Source of the DNA: Phycisphaerae bacterium
GTDB lineage: Bacteria > Chloroflexota > Anaerolineae > 4572-78 > J111
Length of the DNA stretch: 64,000 bases
NCBI GenBank assembly: GCA_028285035.1
Contig: JANQQF010000185.1
Location: 62,001-126,000, forward strand
Reading direction: 5' to 3'
Below are positions 51,072 to 60,254 of the stretch, piece by piece. Numbering within the stretch: position 1 is the first letter of the stretch; every line of letters starts with the position of its first letter. A model generated the notes under the pieces. It did not search any database and had not been told where the DNA came from. It saw only the letters and a list, made by a program, of their open reading frames with translations. The position numbers and the translations under genes were made by a program.

Positions 51072-51240
51072 GATCTACTTTCCGTTAGGTGGCAACTTGC
51101 AGTAGTTTAACTAAAGCTCATATAACCTAAATTATGAAAGGAGGTGGTGTTTCATACGACCAAAACCTTGATCAAACGTTTTATTGGTAGCACCGTATCA
51201 AAAATTTTTCAATGATGATTATCTTCGAAGGAGAACGACT

Positions 51241-52407
51241 ATGAAAATGAAATTTGGTATCTTTATGGCTCCCTTTCATGCCCCCTGGCATAATCCAACG
51301 ATAGCACTTGAGCAAGATCTTGATTTGCTCGTGCATTTGGATCACCTTGATTATGATGAAGCCTGGATCGGTGAACATCATTCGGCTGGTAGTGAGATCA
51401 TCGCCTCCCCCGAAATTTTTATGATGGCCGCCGCCGAGCGTACCAAACACATTAAGCTTGGTACAGGCGTGGTTTCGGTTCCCTATCACAACCCCTTATG
51501 GATCGCTGAGCGAATGGTGTTACTTGATCATCTGACCCGAGGCCGGGTTATGTTAGGGGTTGGGCCGGGTGCCCTACCAACGGATGCGGCCATGCTTGGT
51601 CTTGAGCCGACTCAAATGCGGCCACTACTCGAGGATTATATGGAGATCTTGGTCCACTTATTAACCAGTGAGGAGCCAATTTCCTATGAGTCGGATCGCT
51701 TGACCCTGAAAGACGCCCGACTCCACCTCCGCCCTTACTCTGATCCCTTATTTGATATGGCCGTGGCCGCCGTTGCTTCACCCTCTGGAGCACGATTAGC
51801 TGGCCGTTATGGCGCTGGCCTCCTCTCGCTAGGGGCGACGGTCGCTGTTGGGATGGATGTCTTGGCCCACCACTGGGTGATCCAAGAGGAATGGGCCGCT
51901 AAATATGGACAAGTGGCTGATCGCAGTAAGTGGCGACTGGTTGGCTTGATGCATTTGGCCGAAACAGAAGCTCAAGCTCGCGAAGATATGAAGTATGGAA
52001 TGGAACAGTGGTTCCGCTACTTCCAGAATGTGGCCGCTTTCCCACAAATGGCCGTGGATGGTGACAACCTGGATGAGATGATTGATTTTGTTAACAACGG
52101 GTTGGGTGTCATTGGTACTGCAGACAGAATGATTGAACAAATCGGCAATTTGGTCGAACAGTCCAACGGCGGATTTGGTACGTATCTGACCTTAGCCCAC
52201 AACTGGGCCAATCCAGAAGCAACCAAACGAAGCTTTGAAATATTTGCGCGTGAAGTGATGCCGCACTTCCAATCTTCGGCTGGCGGTCTTCAGGTTCACG
52301 CAGATCGCGCCCAGGCGGCCCGAGCTGGATTAGCTGAGAAACAGCTACAGGCGGTTGCTGAGGCTACTGAGCGACATGAGAAGGAAAAAGAAGCTGTAGC
52401 AGCTTAA
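51241..52407 (+). CDS. LLM-class flavin-dependent monooxygenase (limonene monooxygenase-like)
   Basis: A 388-residue luciferase-fold enzyme that would use reduced flavin and oxygen. Family motifs are clear: KFGIFMAPFHAPWHNPTIAL at the start, YDEAWIGEHHSAGSEIIASP near 39-58, RTKHIKLGTGVVSVPYHNP, and LLDHLTRGRVMLGVGPGALP near 97-116. These match the limonene 1,2-monooxygenase-like subgroup closely. ATG 51241 follows AAGGAG; an earlier GTG at 51184 is unlikely. It interrupts the region between acoX and the E1/E2 genes and is flanked by the two 124-nt elements. Substrate unknown. Confidence 0.9.
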   Translation: MKMKFGIFMAPFHAPWHNPTIALEQDLDLLVHLDHLDYDEAWIGEHHSAGSEIIASPEIFMMAAAERTKHIKLGTGVVSVPYHNPLWIAERMVLLDHLTRGRVMLGVGPGALPTDAAMLGLEPTQMRPLLEDYMEILVHLLTSEEPISYESDRLTLKDARLHLRPYSDPLFDMAVAAVASPSGARLAGRYGAGLLSLGATVAVGMDVLAHHWVIQEEWAAKYGQVADRSKWRLVGLMHLAETEAQAREDMKYGMEQWFRYFQNVAAFPQMAVDGDNLDEMIDFVNNGLGVIGTADRMIEQIGNLVEQSNGGFGTYLTLAHNWANPEATKRSFEIFAREVMPHFQSSAGGLQVHADRAQAARAGLAEKQLQAVAEATERHEKEKEAVAA

Positions 52408-52481
52408 AGAAAGTGGCACAGTTGATGTGCTACAGTTGACCTTGCAAGTATTTAAAGTCTGCAAGGTTTCATAAAACAAAT

Positions 52482-52605
52482 CAAAAGAGGATACCGGCTA
52501 TCTTGGCGGGCAGACGGCATTCTCTTGGCGGCGACATAGCGTTCAGAATGTACCTATTGTGATAACACGTAGGTCTATTTCTGCGCACCTGTCTTTTTTA
52601 TTGTA
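52482..52605. ncRNA. Conserved 124-nt intergenic element, copy 2 (structured RNA or terminator candidate)
   Basis: Homologous to 50797-50920. It keeps GAGGATACCGGCTAT, TTGGCGGGCAGACGG, GCGACATAGCG, CCTATTGTGATAACAC and GCACCTGTCTTTTTTATTG. The first stem is altered but can extend outward as GAGG/TCTC-type pairs; the CAGAA/TTCTG pairing survives, while the AGCGCT pairing of copy 1 is lost. The T-tract ends 142 nt before the E1 alpha gene. The remaining sequence to 52747 has no gene. Confidence 0.5.
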
Positions 52606-52747
52606 TGAACCGCACAAAAAATTTTATCAATGATGATATTGACTGATCTGGACATGGAAAACTAAACACGGTTCCTTATTCCAGGGACCCTCTTAAAAAG
52701 TTTAGAAAGTTACGTTTGGGTCAGGATATCCACACAGGAGATACACA

Positions 52748-53734
52748 ATGGCGTTAGACAAAGATACGTTACTTAACCTTTATCGTGATATTGTCCTCAT
52801 CCGTACCTTTGAAGAGCGAGTGGGCGAAATGTATTACGAAGAAAAACTCCCGGCGTTTGATATTGCCGCTGGACCAATTCCGGGTGAAATGCACCTGTAC
52901 TCTGGGCAAGAGGCGGTGGCTGCGGGAGTATGCGCTCACTTACGCGCAGACGACCCCGTGACAAGCACCCACCGACCACATGGCCACCTCATTGCCAAAG
53001 GGGCTGATCTCAATCCGATGATGGCCGAAATCTTCGGTAAGAAGACGGGCCTTTGTCAGGGTAAAGGGGGCCATATGCATTTGTTCGACCCAGCCGTTCA
53101 TTTTGGCTGTGGCGGGATTGTTGGGGGTGGGATTCCCCACGCGGTTGGGGCCGCTCTGGCTATTCAGAAAAAGAAGGAAGATCGAGTCGCCGTTTCCTTC
53201 TTTGGTGAAGGTGCTGCAAACATTGGCGCATTTCACGAGTCATTAAACTTAGCCGCGTTGTGGAAACTGCCCGTTGTTTTTGTGGTGGAAGATAATCTGT
53301 ATGCAATTTCTGTGCCAAAAGAGGCTTCAACCTCGGTCGCGAACAACGCTGAGCGCGGCGCAGCCTACGGTATTCCCGCGGTTCAGGTTGACGGGCAAAA
53401 CGCTGTGGCGGTGTATGAAGCAGCGGGCGAGGCCGTTGCCCGCGCCCGCCGTGGCGAAGGTCCGAGCTTGATTGAAGCGGTGTGCTATCGTTTCCGGGGC
53501 CATTTTGAAGGGGATGCTGAGGCTTATCTACAAGAAGGCGAAAAGAGTGCCTGGAAAGAAAAAGATCCTATCAATATTTTGGCGAACCAGATGAAAGAAC
53601 AATCATGGTTGACGGATGCCGAGGCCGAAGCCATTCAGGCCGAGATGACAGAAAAAGTGGCTGCTGCCGAAAAATTTGCCAGGGAAAGCCCCTATCCGGC
53701 TCCTGAAGAGGCCTTAGACCACGTATTTGCCTAA
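52748..53734 (+). CDS. acoA: Thiamine-diphosphate-dependent 2-oxoacid/acetoin dehydrogenase E1, alpha subunit
   Basis: A 328-residue E1 alpha subunit; with E1 beta it decarboxylates or cleaves its substrate using thiamine diphosphate and passes the acyl group to E2 lipoate. The ThDP/magnesium motif spans GEGAANIG (153-160) to EDN (181-183), with Glu in place of the common Asp in the first half. HRPHGHLIAKG near 75-85 and CQGKGGHMHLF near 103-113 are typical. Acetoin is preferred over pyruvate as substrate because of acoX nearby, but this is not proven. A ribosome binding site (CAGGAGAT) precedes the ATG. Confidence 0.9.
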   Translation: MALDKDTLLNLYRDIVLIRTFEERVGEMYYEEKLPAFDIAAGPIPGEMHLYSGQEAVAAGVCAHLRADDPVTSTHRPHGHLIAKGADLNPMMAEIFGKKTGLCQGKGGHMHLFDPAVHFGCGGIVGGGIPHAVGAALAIQKKKEDRVAVSFFGEGAANIGAFHESLNLAALWKLPVVFVVEDNLYAISVPKEASTSVANNAERGAAYGIPAVQVDGQNAVAVYEAAGEAVARARRGEGPSLIEAVCYRFRGHFEGDAEAYLQEGEKSAWKEKDPINILANQMKEQSWLTDAEAEAIQAEMTEKVAAAEKFARESPYPAPEEALDHVFA

Positions 53735-53787
53735 GCAACAGGTTCATAAATTTATCAATCACCAAAATTACGAAGGAGTAAAAAACG

Positions 53788-54798
53788 ATGAGTGAACGAT
53801 TATTAACCACCTCAAAAGCGATGGCTGAAGCCATTGCTCAAGAGATGGAGCGTGATGAAAACGTATTTGTGTTGGGGGAAGATATTGGGGCCTACGGCGG
53901 TATCTTCGGCGCGACAGAAGGCTTATTGAATAAATTTGGCTCCGATCGGGTGATGGATACACCCATCTCCGAAATGGGCTTTATCGGAACGGCAGTGGGG
54001 GCTGCCACCGAGGGAATGCGCCCCATTGCTGAATTGATGTTTATCGACTTTTTTGGGGCGGGTATGGACCAGATTTACAACCATATGGCCAAAATCCACT
54101 ACATGTCAGGCGGTAACACAAAAGTGCCCATGGTGCTGATGGCGGCCATTGGCGGTAGTTACAGCGATGCGGCCCAACACTCACAATGTTTGTACAGTCT
54201 GTTTGCCCACACCCCTGGCATCAAAATTGTCGTCCCCTCTAGCCCATATGACGCAAAAGGTTTAATGACCCAAGCGATTCGCGATGACAGCCCCGTAATG
54301 TACTTTTTCCACAAGGGTGGGCAAGGCTTAGGTTGGATGACGCCCAATCCCCGCGCCACGGCCCACGTGCCCGAGGAGCCGTACACCATTCCCTTTGGGC
54401 AGGCTGATATCAAACGTGAGGGCACGGATGTAACGATTTTGACCGTTTCGCTGATGGTTCATCGCAGCCTTGATGCGGCTGAAAAGCTGGCCGAGCAGGG
54501 CATTAGCGCTGAAGTTGTCGATCTGCGCACCCTGGTGCCGTTAGACCGACAGGCCATTGTCGACTCGGTCAAAAAGACCCACCGGGTATTGATTGTTGAC
54601 GAAGACTATCTGAGTTATGGGATGTCCGGCGAATTGGTCGCCATCGTGGCTGAGGATGCCCTGGATTATTTGGATGCACCGCCTAAACGATTGGCCGTGC
54701 CCGATGTCCCCATTCCTTACAGTCGCCCGATGGAACAACATGTCATTCCCACAATCGATAGAATTGTGGCGGCAGCAAAAGAATTGGTAGACGCCTAA
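53788..54798 (+). CDS. acoB: Thiamine-diphosphate-dependent 2-oxoacid/acetoin dehydrogenase E1, beta subunit
   Basis: A 336-residue transketolase-like E1 beta subunit. Visible blocks are VLGEDIGAYGGIFGATEGL near 29-47, DTPISEMGFIGTAVGAATEG near 57-76, the catalytic-region HSQCLYSLFAHTPGIKIVVP near 131-150 and the C-terminal VVDLRTLVPLDRQAI. It follows E1 alpha by 53 nt with GAAGGAG before the start. Together these form the alpha2beta2 E1. Confidence 0.93.
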   Translation: MSERLLTTSKAMAEAIAQEMERDENVFVLGEDIGAYGGIFGATEGLLNKFGSDRVMDTPISEMGFIGTAVGAATEGMRPIAELMFIDFFGAGMDQIYNHMAKIHYMSGGNTKVPMVLMAAIGGSYSDAAQHSQCLYSLFAHTPGIKIVVPSSPYDAKGLMTQAIRDDSPVMYFFHKGGQGLGWMTPNPRATAHVPEEPYTIPFGQADIKREGTDVTILTVSLMVHRSLDAAEKLAEQGISAEVVDLRTLVPLDRQAIVDSVKKTHRVLIVDEDYLSYGMSGELVAIVAEDALDYLDAPPKRLAVPDVPIPYSRPMEQHVIPTIDRIVAAAKELVDA

Positions 54799-54874
54799 GA
54801 TCATCTATCTACACAGGCCACGGAACGCTACAATTAGGTTCCGTGGCTAAGCTTTTTACAGCAAGGACAAATCT

Positions 54875-56203
54875 ATGCCATTGATCGATATTCTTGTTCC
54901 TGAAGAAGTTGGCCCAGTTGAAGAATGTATTGTAGTGACCTGGCTCAAGCGGGAAGGGGATCACGTGAATGAAGGAGATGATCTACTCGTTTTGCAGGCT
55001 GACAAGACCTCGTATGATATCCCCGCCCCACAAACAGGCACGCTGAGTAAAATTTTGGTTCAGCAAGGTGACATCGTTAAGCAAGATCAACCACTGGCCC
55101 AGCTTGAGGTCAGTGAGCAGGCTTCAAAACCAAAACCAGATGATACCCAGCCTACACCAGATCCTGTGGCTCTCCCACCAACGCCACCCCGTGATGTCCG
55201 GGCGTCCCCCATTGCAAAGCGATTGGCTCGCGAACACGGCCTGGACTTAACCCAAATCATTGGCAGCGGTAAAGAGGGACGTATTACCGAAAAGGATGTG
55301 CAGGCAGCGCTTGAGGCCAAAGCAGATGCCCAAGCATCGATAGCAGGTTCAGAGCCATCGCCTCAGCCAAAGGTAGAGGTGCGTGCTTCGCCCGTTGCTA
55401 AACGAATCGCAAAAGAGTACGGCATAAATTTGGCCGATGTTTCTGGGGCTGGTGAGCGACGTATCACCGAAAAAGATGTGCAGGCTTTTATTGATGCTCA
55501 AGAGAGTCAAGCAAGTAAAACTACTGAACCGGAGGTTGAGGCTCAAACCATTCCGATGGTTGGGATGCGGGCCACCATCGCCAAACGGATGCACCAAAGT
55601 CTGCAGGAGATGGCGCAACTCACGCTCCATACAGAGGCCGATGTCACCGAATTGGTTGCATTACGAACTGCCCGCAAAGCAGAGATGCCCCTGACTTATA
55701 CCGATTTGATTGTGAAAGCTGCGGCCTTGGCCCTCCGCCAGCACCCCCATCTGAATACCAGCCTAATCGATGGAGTGATCAAATATCACCCAGAAATTCA
55801 TATCGGTTTGGCGGTCGCCCTGGATGATGGGCTGATTGTGCCAGTGTTGCGACAGGCTGATCAGCAGTCATTGACTGCCCTCGTCCAAGAGCGACGACGG
55901 CTCATCGAGCGAGCCAAGGCTAATCAGCTGACGCCAAATGATTATACAGGTGGTACCTTTACCATCACCAACTTAGGCACCTACGACATCGATGCCTTTA
56001 CCCCAATTGTCAATCCACCAGAAGCGGGCATTTTGGGAGTTGGTCGAATTATCGAAAGAGTTGTCATTTACAACGGCAAAATTGCCCAACGCTCTATGAT
56101 GACCCTGAGCCTCTCGTTCGACCATCGCTTGGTAGATGGGGCACCTGCTGCGGCATTTTTGCAGACAATCAAGCAACATCTGGAAAATCCAAGCGATCTT
56201 TAG
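54875..56203 (+). CDS. acoC: Dihydrolipoyl acyltransferase E2 with two subunit-binding domains
   Basis: A 442-residue E2. One lipoyl domain lies at about 1-80, with Lys44 in QADKTSYDI the likely lipoylated residue. Two consecutive peripheral subunit-binding domains follow: VRASPIAKRLAREHGLDL to RITEKDVQAAL (108-146) and VRASPVAKRIAKEYGINL to RITEKDVQAFI (168-206). Most E2 proteins have one. The catalytic core covers about 225-442, with SFDHRLVDG containing His417 and Asp421. Pro/Ala/Gln-rich linkers separate the parts. No E3 (dihydrolipoamide dehydrogenase) gene follows, so E3 is supplied from elsewhere. Confidence 0.93.
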   Translation: MPLIDILVPEEVGPVEECIVVTWLKREGDHVNEGDDLLVLQADKTSYDIPAPQTGTLSKILVQQGDIVKQDQPLAQLEVSEQASKPKPDDTQPTPDPVALPPTPPRDVRASPIAKRLAREHGLDLTQIIGSGKEGRITEKDVQAALEAKADAQASIAGSEPSPQPKVEVRASPVAKRIAKEYGINLADVSGAGERRITEKDVQAFIDAQESQASKTTEPEVEAQTIPMVGMRATIAKRMHQSLQEMAQLTLHTEADVTELVALRTARKAEMPLTYTDLIVKAAALALRQHPHLNTSLIDGVIKYHPEIHIGLAVALDDGLIVPVLRQADQQSLTALVQERRRLIERAKANQLTPNDYTGGTFTITNLGTYDIDAFTPIVNPPEAGILGVGRIIERVVIYNGKIAQRSMMTLSLSFDHRLVDGAPAAAFLQTIKQHLENPSDL

Positions 56204-56308
56204 CCCGAGGTGGGACACCCACAGGGGATGTCCAACTGCCCTCGATTTTCTGGGCAACCTCTATCATTACAGTTACCAAAATAAAACTCATGACAAAGGA
56301 GATACACT

Positions 56309-56656
56309 ATGTCTACGGAAGCAGTTCTTACGCATCACCTCGAAGGATTCTCCAAGGGGGATGTTGATATGGTTATGGAAGACTACACCGAGGAGTCAGT
56401 CCTGATCATGCCCGACAATACCTTTACCGGCTTAGCTAGCATCCGAGCCGTATTTGCTGACTTGTTTGGCGGATTGTTTAAGCCTGGAACCTATGAATTC
56501 ACGATGGATCGTACTGATATATCGGGAGATGTCGCTTATATTATTTGGCATTCTACGAACGAAGGTGTCGATGTAAAAGTAGGCAGCGACACATTTTTAA
56601 TCCAGAATGGAAAAATAGCCATTCAAACATTTGCAGCATTTATTCAGGAAAAGTGA
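56309..56656 (+). CDS. SnoaL/NTF2-like small protein
   Basis: A 115-residue cone-fold protein of the SnoaL/NTF2-like superfamily (DUF4440-like), with VLTHHLEGFSKGDVDMVMED near 6-25, YTEESVLIMPDN and FTGLASIRAVFADLF. Members act as small isomerases/hydrolases or bind ligands, and no catalytic residues can be assigned. AAAGGAG lies before the ATG. It follows the E2 gene by 105 nt on the same strand but its role in that pathway is uncertain. Confidence 0.82.
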   Translation: MSTEAVLTHHLEGFSKGDVDMVMEDYTEESVLIMPDNTFTGLASIRAVFADLFGGLFKPGTYEFTMDRTDISGDVAYIIWHSTNEGVDVKVGSDTFLIQNGKIAIQTFAAFIQEK

Positions 56657-56703
56657 TGGTGCTGGTTGCTGGCGTCTCTACAAAAAACGGCACATTGTAT
56701 CTG

Positions 56704-56724
56704 GTAGGGGCGCCGGCAATCAGG
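56704..56724 (+). repeat. Short direct repeat, left flank of the conflict cassette
   Basis: GTAGGGGCGCCGGCAATCAG is closely matched by GTAGGGGCAACGGCAATCGG at 62492-62511, same orientation, with three differences over 21 nt. The pair brackets the three-gene cassette 56735-62358. Confidence 0.5.
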
Positions 56725-56734
56725 TTGAGACCAA

Positions 56735-59700
56735 TTACTGTACACTCATTTTACTATACGCCCAATCGTCGCCGACACCAGCATTGGGAATGATTTCGGT
56801 TTGGCTTTGGCCATTCCCCCGCATCCTCCAAATCCCCCAACTCCCACTACGCGCGCTGCGAAAAATAATGCCGCCGTCAGGGGTGAAAACGGGCAAGGTA
56901 TCAGGGCCAGGGGCGCTGGTGAGTTGTCGCAGATTGCTACCATCCGCGTTGACCGTATAAATATCAACATTTCCGCCAACATTACGGCTAAAGGCAATCG
57001 TCCTGCCATCGGGTGACCAAGCTGGAAAAGAATCGCTGCCGTCATTGGTAATATTCCGAGGGTTAGCATCGGTCCAATCTGAAACCCAGATACCAGTTGT
57101 ACCCTCCCGACCAGAGCGATAGGCAATCTGCTCACCATTGGGAGACCAAGCTGGCTGCTCGCCATTCACCTCATAGGGGTATAGTTGATTATCCTGGCCA
57201 TTGATGAAAAAGATACGAAAATTTCCGCCCCCTGGTTTGTCCTCATAGGCCACAACATCGCGGTTAGGCGGGATACTGGCCGAGCGGGCACTGCCAAAAT
57301 TCCAAGTCGGGCTCTGAAATAGCCGAACTTCTTCAATAATCGTGGGTAAAGGATCGGCCCTTAATTCAATTAGGCCACTACCTATCTCAAGCTGATGCAA
57401 TATGCCATCTTGAGTCTGTCGCTCGACACCCGCCTCACCATAAAAGAAAATCGCATTGCCATCAGCCGACCAAGCCGGCCCAGCCGCCCGAGTGAGTAAA
57501 AATTGTTCATTCCGGCCATCGGTATCGGCCACATAAAGGTTGTGTTGTAGCCCATCCCATTTAGTATAAGCCAATTGATAGGGTCCACTTGGTGTCTGCA
57601 ACACCATGATGGGGTAAACCTCGGTCAACAGTGGATAAGGGGAGCGGTCGGCATCAAAGTGGTTGCCCAAAGCGGGTCGCGCCCGGTAGAGCAGCTGCCC
57701 CGTCGCGACCACGACCTGATCGGTTGTGGCAAATTGAGAATTTTTGGCAACTAGATCGCTTTCCGCAAAGGCAGGCGTGCTATTTACCAAAGCCAACATC
57801 TGCTCCAAATCAATCAGGGCCGCATCATGCTCACCCAACTTGGTCTGGACGACGGCGCGTTCATAATACAGGGCTGGGTTATTTGGGTTTTGCGCCACCA
57901 GCCGATCAAAGCTGGTCAAGGCGGCCTCATTTTGATCTTGCCGTACGAGCGCACGAGCCTGGACCCACTGCCCCAACTCGTTCCTTAAAGCGGCGATCTT
58001 TAAAGCCGTGGTTTGGTCGGTCTCCTGTGGCAAATCACTCAAGCCCTCAATCATCGCTTCTAAATAGGGCAGTGTATCACCACGCTCATTGACATCGGCC
58101 AGATTTGGAGACAACACCTGAATTAACTCGACCAACTGTTCATCTTTAAGCCTCAATATATCGAGTTGGTCCGTCTCACTAGGCAATCCCCAAAATAATT
58201 TCGCGACCAACCCCGTTCGGGCCAGCCTGGCCAGTTTGGCTAAGGACACGAGCCGTTCTTCCGGCAACGTGGTTCTGGGAAAGCCAAGCTCTGCTTCCGA
58301 TCCTTCGAGCTGTTGAATCGTCTCTAGTTGTTGAGCGACAGCGGTCCCAGCGGCTTCGGCAGCAGCTTTTTGCTCAACAGCGTTCGCTTGGGCCGTTTCG
58401 GCGATGCTAGCCTGGTCTTTGGCTCTGGCCTCAGCGGTCGCGGCGGTGTTCGCCTGTTGGATCGCTTTGGCCTCGGCCGCACTGGCCGCCTCAGCCTGAG
58501 ACTCGGCCACGAACTCGGCAGCGACCGCTGTCTCAGCATTCTGTTGGGCGATTTGGGCTTGATTTTGGGCCCGAACCTCGGCAGTGGCAGCCGTATCAGC
58601 TTGATTTTGAGCACGTACCTCGGCGGTGGCGGCCGCCTCAGCTTTGTTCCGCGCATCAGCCTCCGCCACCCTCGCTCGTTGGGCCTGTTGTAAAGCCCAC
58701 ACCGTCAGCCCGGTCAAGACAAAAATAATGATCAGAGCGGCGGCAATGATCATCTGGCGGCGGCGCGTGGCCTGACGGGCTAGCTCTTTGTCCAAATCCG
58801 CTTGACGAATACTTTGGGCTAGAAACTCTTGCTCGAGTTCGGTGATATCGAGAGGATTAGCCTGAGCATAGCTCTGGGCCGCTTCGATTTGTGATTCACC
58901 GAGCAGCTTGTCGTTGCTCTGGCCCGACTCCTGCCACACCTGGCTCGCTTGCATCAGGGGGTGTCTTTGCAAGCGTTGTTCTCGCCAAATTTGATTGGAT
59001 TGCAAAATCGGCCCAACAAAGCGGTCGTGCACCAATTCGTACCACGTCCCCCCAGCTCGAATTTCGGCTCGCAATAAAAACTGATTGGCGAGCAGAATTA
59101 CAGCCGAGTTTGGCAAGCCAGCGGTTTGATGTTTACCTTGATACACAGTACCTCGTGTGCCAGCCTCGGTAATCACCTGTGTTTCAAACCAATCCCGCAG
59201 GGTCAGTTCGGTGCTGTTCGTCTGAAGCACGGTCTGAGACAAAACCTGCTCATAAAATTCGGCCAGCGCGGTATCCACATCGCCAGATTCTTGCAAATCC
59301 TGCTTGGTGATCGTCTCGCCGGGATGATTCTTCAGATTTTCCCACAACTGGTAACAAACCGCTTGTAACTGAACGGGTTCGATAAATTGCCCAAGGGAAG
59401 GTTGGTCAGAGGGAGCTGGGGTTGCCGCTTGGTTAGCCTCTGCGGTTTGATGGCTCGTTCGAATACGCCTCAAATTATCGACCAGCGCATTGGCTGCATC
59501 CGAGGTAAAAGGGCGCCCCCCTAACCGGGCCGGTTCCTGAATGGCCTCAAGCGCGGAGCGGTAGTTCATCCGCTGCATGTAAAATCTGGCCCGGAGGCGG
59601 TTGGGCAAAAGCTGCAGATAGGGGTCCAGGGTGGTCACAAAATCCTCGCGCATCGTCAAGACGATCCACAAATTGGGGTGACGGGTCATCACCTCACTTA

Positions 59701-60247
59701 GCTGCTCAAAAAAATCGGTTCGCTCCGGCCAACGGGCCAGGTTCGTGGTGACAATCTCTTCAAACTGATCGATGATTAGCACGTGGGTGAGGGTTTCGTA
59801 GGTATATTCGGTCTCATCACCTACAGTTTCAGTCGCTTCAGTTGTAGTATCATCGTCGCCCTGTAAAAAGTCGGCCAATGTAGTTTGAGCGTGTCGCCGC
59901 AAAGCACCCAGCCCAGCAACGGTTTCGGTCTGGCTTAAACTGTGGATCAGATTAAAGGTAAAAATGTTACCCACTTCGCTGGGGTCAATGCCGGGGGGCA
60001 ACTCACCACTGACGCGACCAACTGGCAGCACTTCAAAGCCCTCATCATCACGCAAGCTGGGGATAAGGCGGGTATTGATAAGCGAGCTTTTGCCTGCCCC
60101 CGACTGGGCATAGAACAGAACCAATCGCTCGGACAGGACCAAGGCTAATAAATCGCGAGCTTCGCGCTCGCGGCCAAAGAAAAGATCGGCTTGGTCTTCG
60201 CTAAAGGTGCGTGGGCCAATATAAGGGTTTTTGATCAAGTCGGTCAT
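56735..60247 (-). CDS. nSTAND ATPase with membrane helix, coiled coil, TPR and beta-propeller
   Basis: A 1170-residue multidomain protein. It begins NPYIGPRTFSEDQADLFFGR, the standard lead-in of nSTAND1 ATPases. Walker A is AQSGAGKSS at 47-55, Walker B HVLIIDQFEE at 155-164. A membrane helix lies at about 499-519, then an Ala/Glu-rich coiled coil with AEVRAQNQA-type repeats to about 655, a TPR-like pair near 790-830, and a WD40/TolB-like propeller (AWSPNGEQIAYRS, AWSPDGRTIAFSR) to the end. Such proteins act as ligand-triggered switches in predicted conflict and signalling systems. ATG 60247 is chosen over 60394, which overlaps the SIR2-like gene. Third gene of the cassette. Confidence 0.88.
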   Translation of the reverse strand: MTDLIKNPYIGPRTFSEDQADLFFGREREARDLLALVLSERLVLFYAQSGAGKSSLINTRLIPSLRDDEGFEVLPVGRVSGELPPGIDPSEVGNIFTFNLIHSLSQTETVAGLGALRRHAQTTLADFLQGDDDTTTEATETVGDETEYTYETLTHVLIIDQFEEIVTTNLARWPERTDFFEQLSEVMTRHPNLWIVLTMREDFVTTLDPYLQLLPNRLRARFYMQRMNYRSALEAIQEPARLGGRPFTSDAANALVDNLRRIRTSHQTAEANQAATPAPSDQPSLGQFIEPVQLQAVCYQLWENLKNHPGETITKQDLQESGDVDTALAEFYEQVLSQTVLQTNSTELTLRDWFETQVITEAGTRGTVYQGKHQTAGLPNSAVILLANQFLLRAEIRAGGTWYELVHDRFVGPILQSNQIWREQRLQRHPLMQASQVWQESGQSNDKLLGESQIEAAQSYAQANPLDITELEQEFLAQSIRQADLDKELARQATRRRQMIIAAALIIIFVLTGLTVWALQQAQRARVAEADARNKAEAAATAEVRAQNQADTAATAEVRAQNQAQIAQQNAETAVAAEFVAESQAEAASAAEAKAIQQANTAATAEARAKDQASIAETAQANAVEQKAAAEAAGTAVAQQLETIQQLEGSEAELGFPRTTLPEERLVSLAKLARLARTGLVAKLFWGLPSETDQLDILRLKDEQLVELIQVLSPNLADVNERGDTLPYLEAMIEGLSDLPQETDQTTALKIAALRNELGQWVQARALVRQDQNEAALTSFDRLVAQNPNNPALYYERAVVQTKLGEHDAALIDLEQMLALVNSTPAFAESDLVAKNSQFATTDQVVVATGQLLYRARPALGNHFDADRSPYPLLTEVYPIMVLQTPSGPYQLAYTKWDGLQHNLYVADTDGRNEQFLLTRAAGPAWSADGNAIFFYGEAGVERQTQDGILHQLEIGSGLIELRADPLPTIIEEVRLFQSPTWNFGSARSASIPPNRDVVAYEDKPGGGNFRIFFINGQDNQLYPYEVNGEQPAWSPNGEQIAYRSGREGTTGIWVSDWTDANPRNITNDGSDSFPAWSPDGRTIAFSRNVGGNVDIYTVNADGSNLRQLTSAPGPDTLPVFTPDGGIIFRSARSGSWGIWRMRGNGQSQTEIIPNAGVGDDWAYSKMSVQ

Positions 60248-60254
60248 ACGCCCG

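Noticed and set aside
51134..51190. A possible 18-codon leader peptide beginning MKGGGVSYDQ upstream of the luciferase-like gene
   Set aside because: It has no ribosome binding site of its own, its ATG lies in a hairpin, and no regulatory codon run is present. Short frames of this size are frequent by chance.
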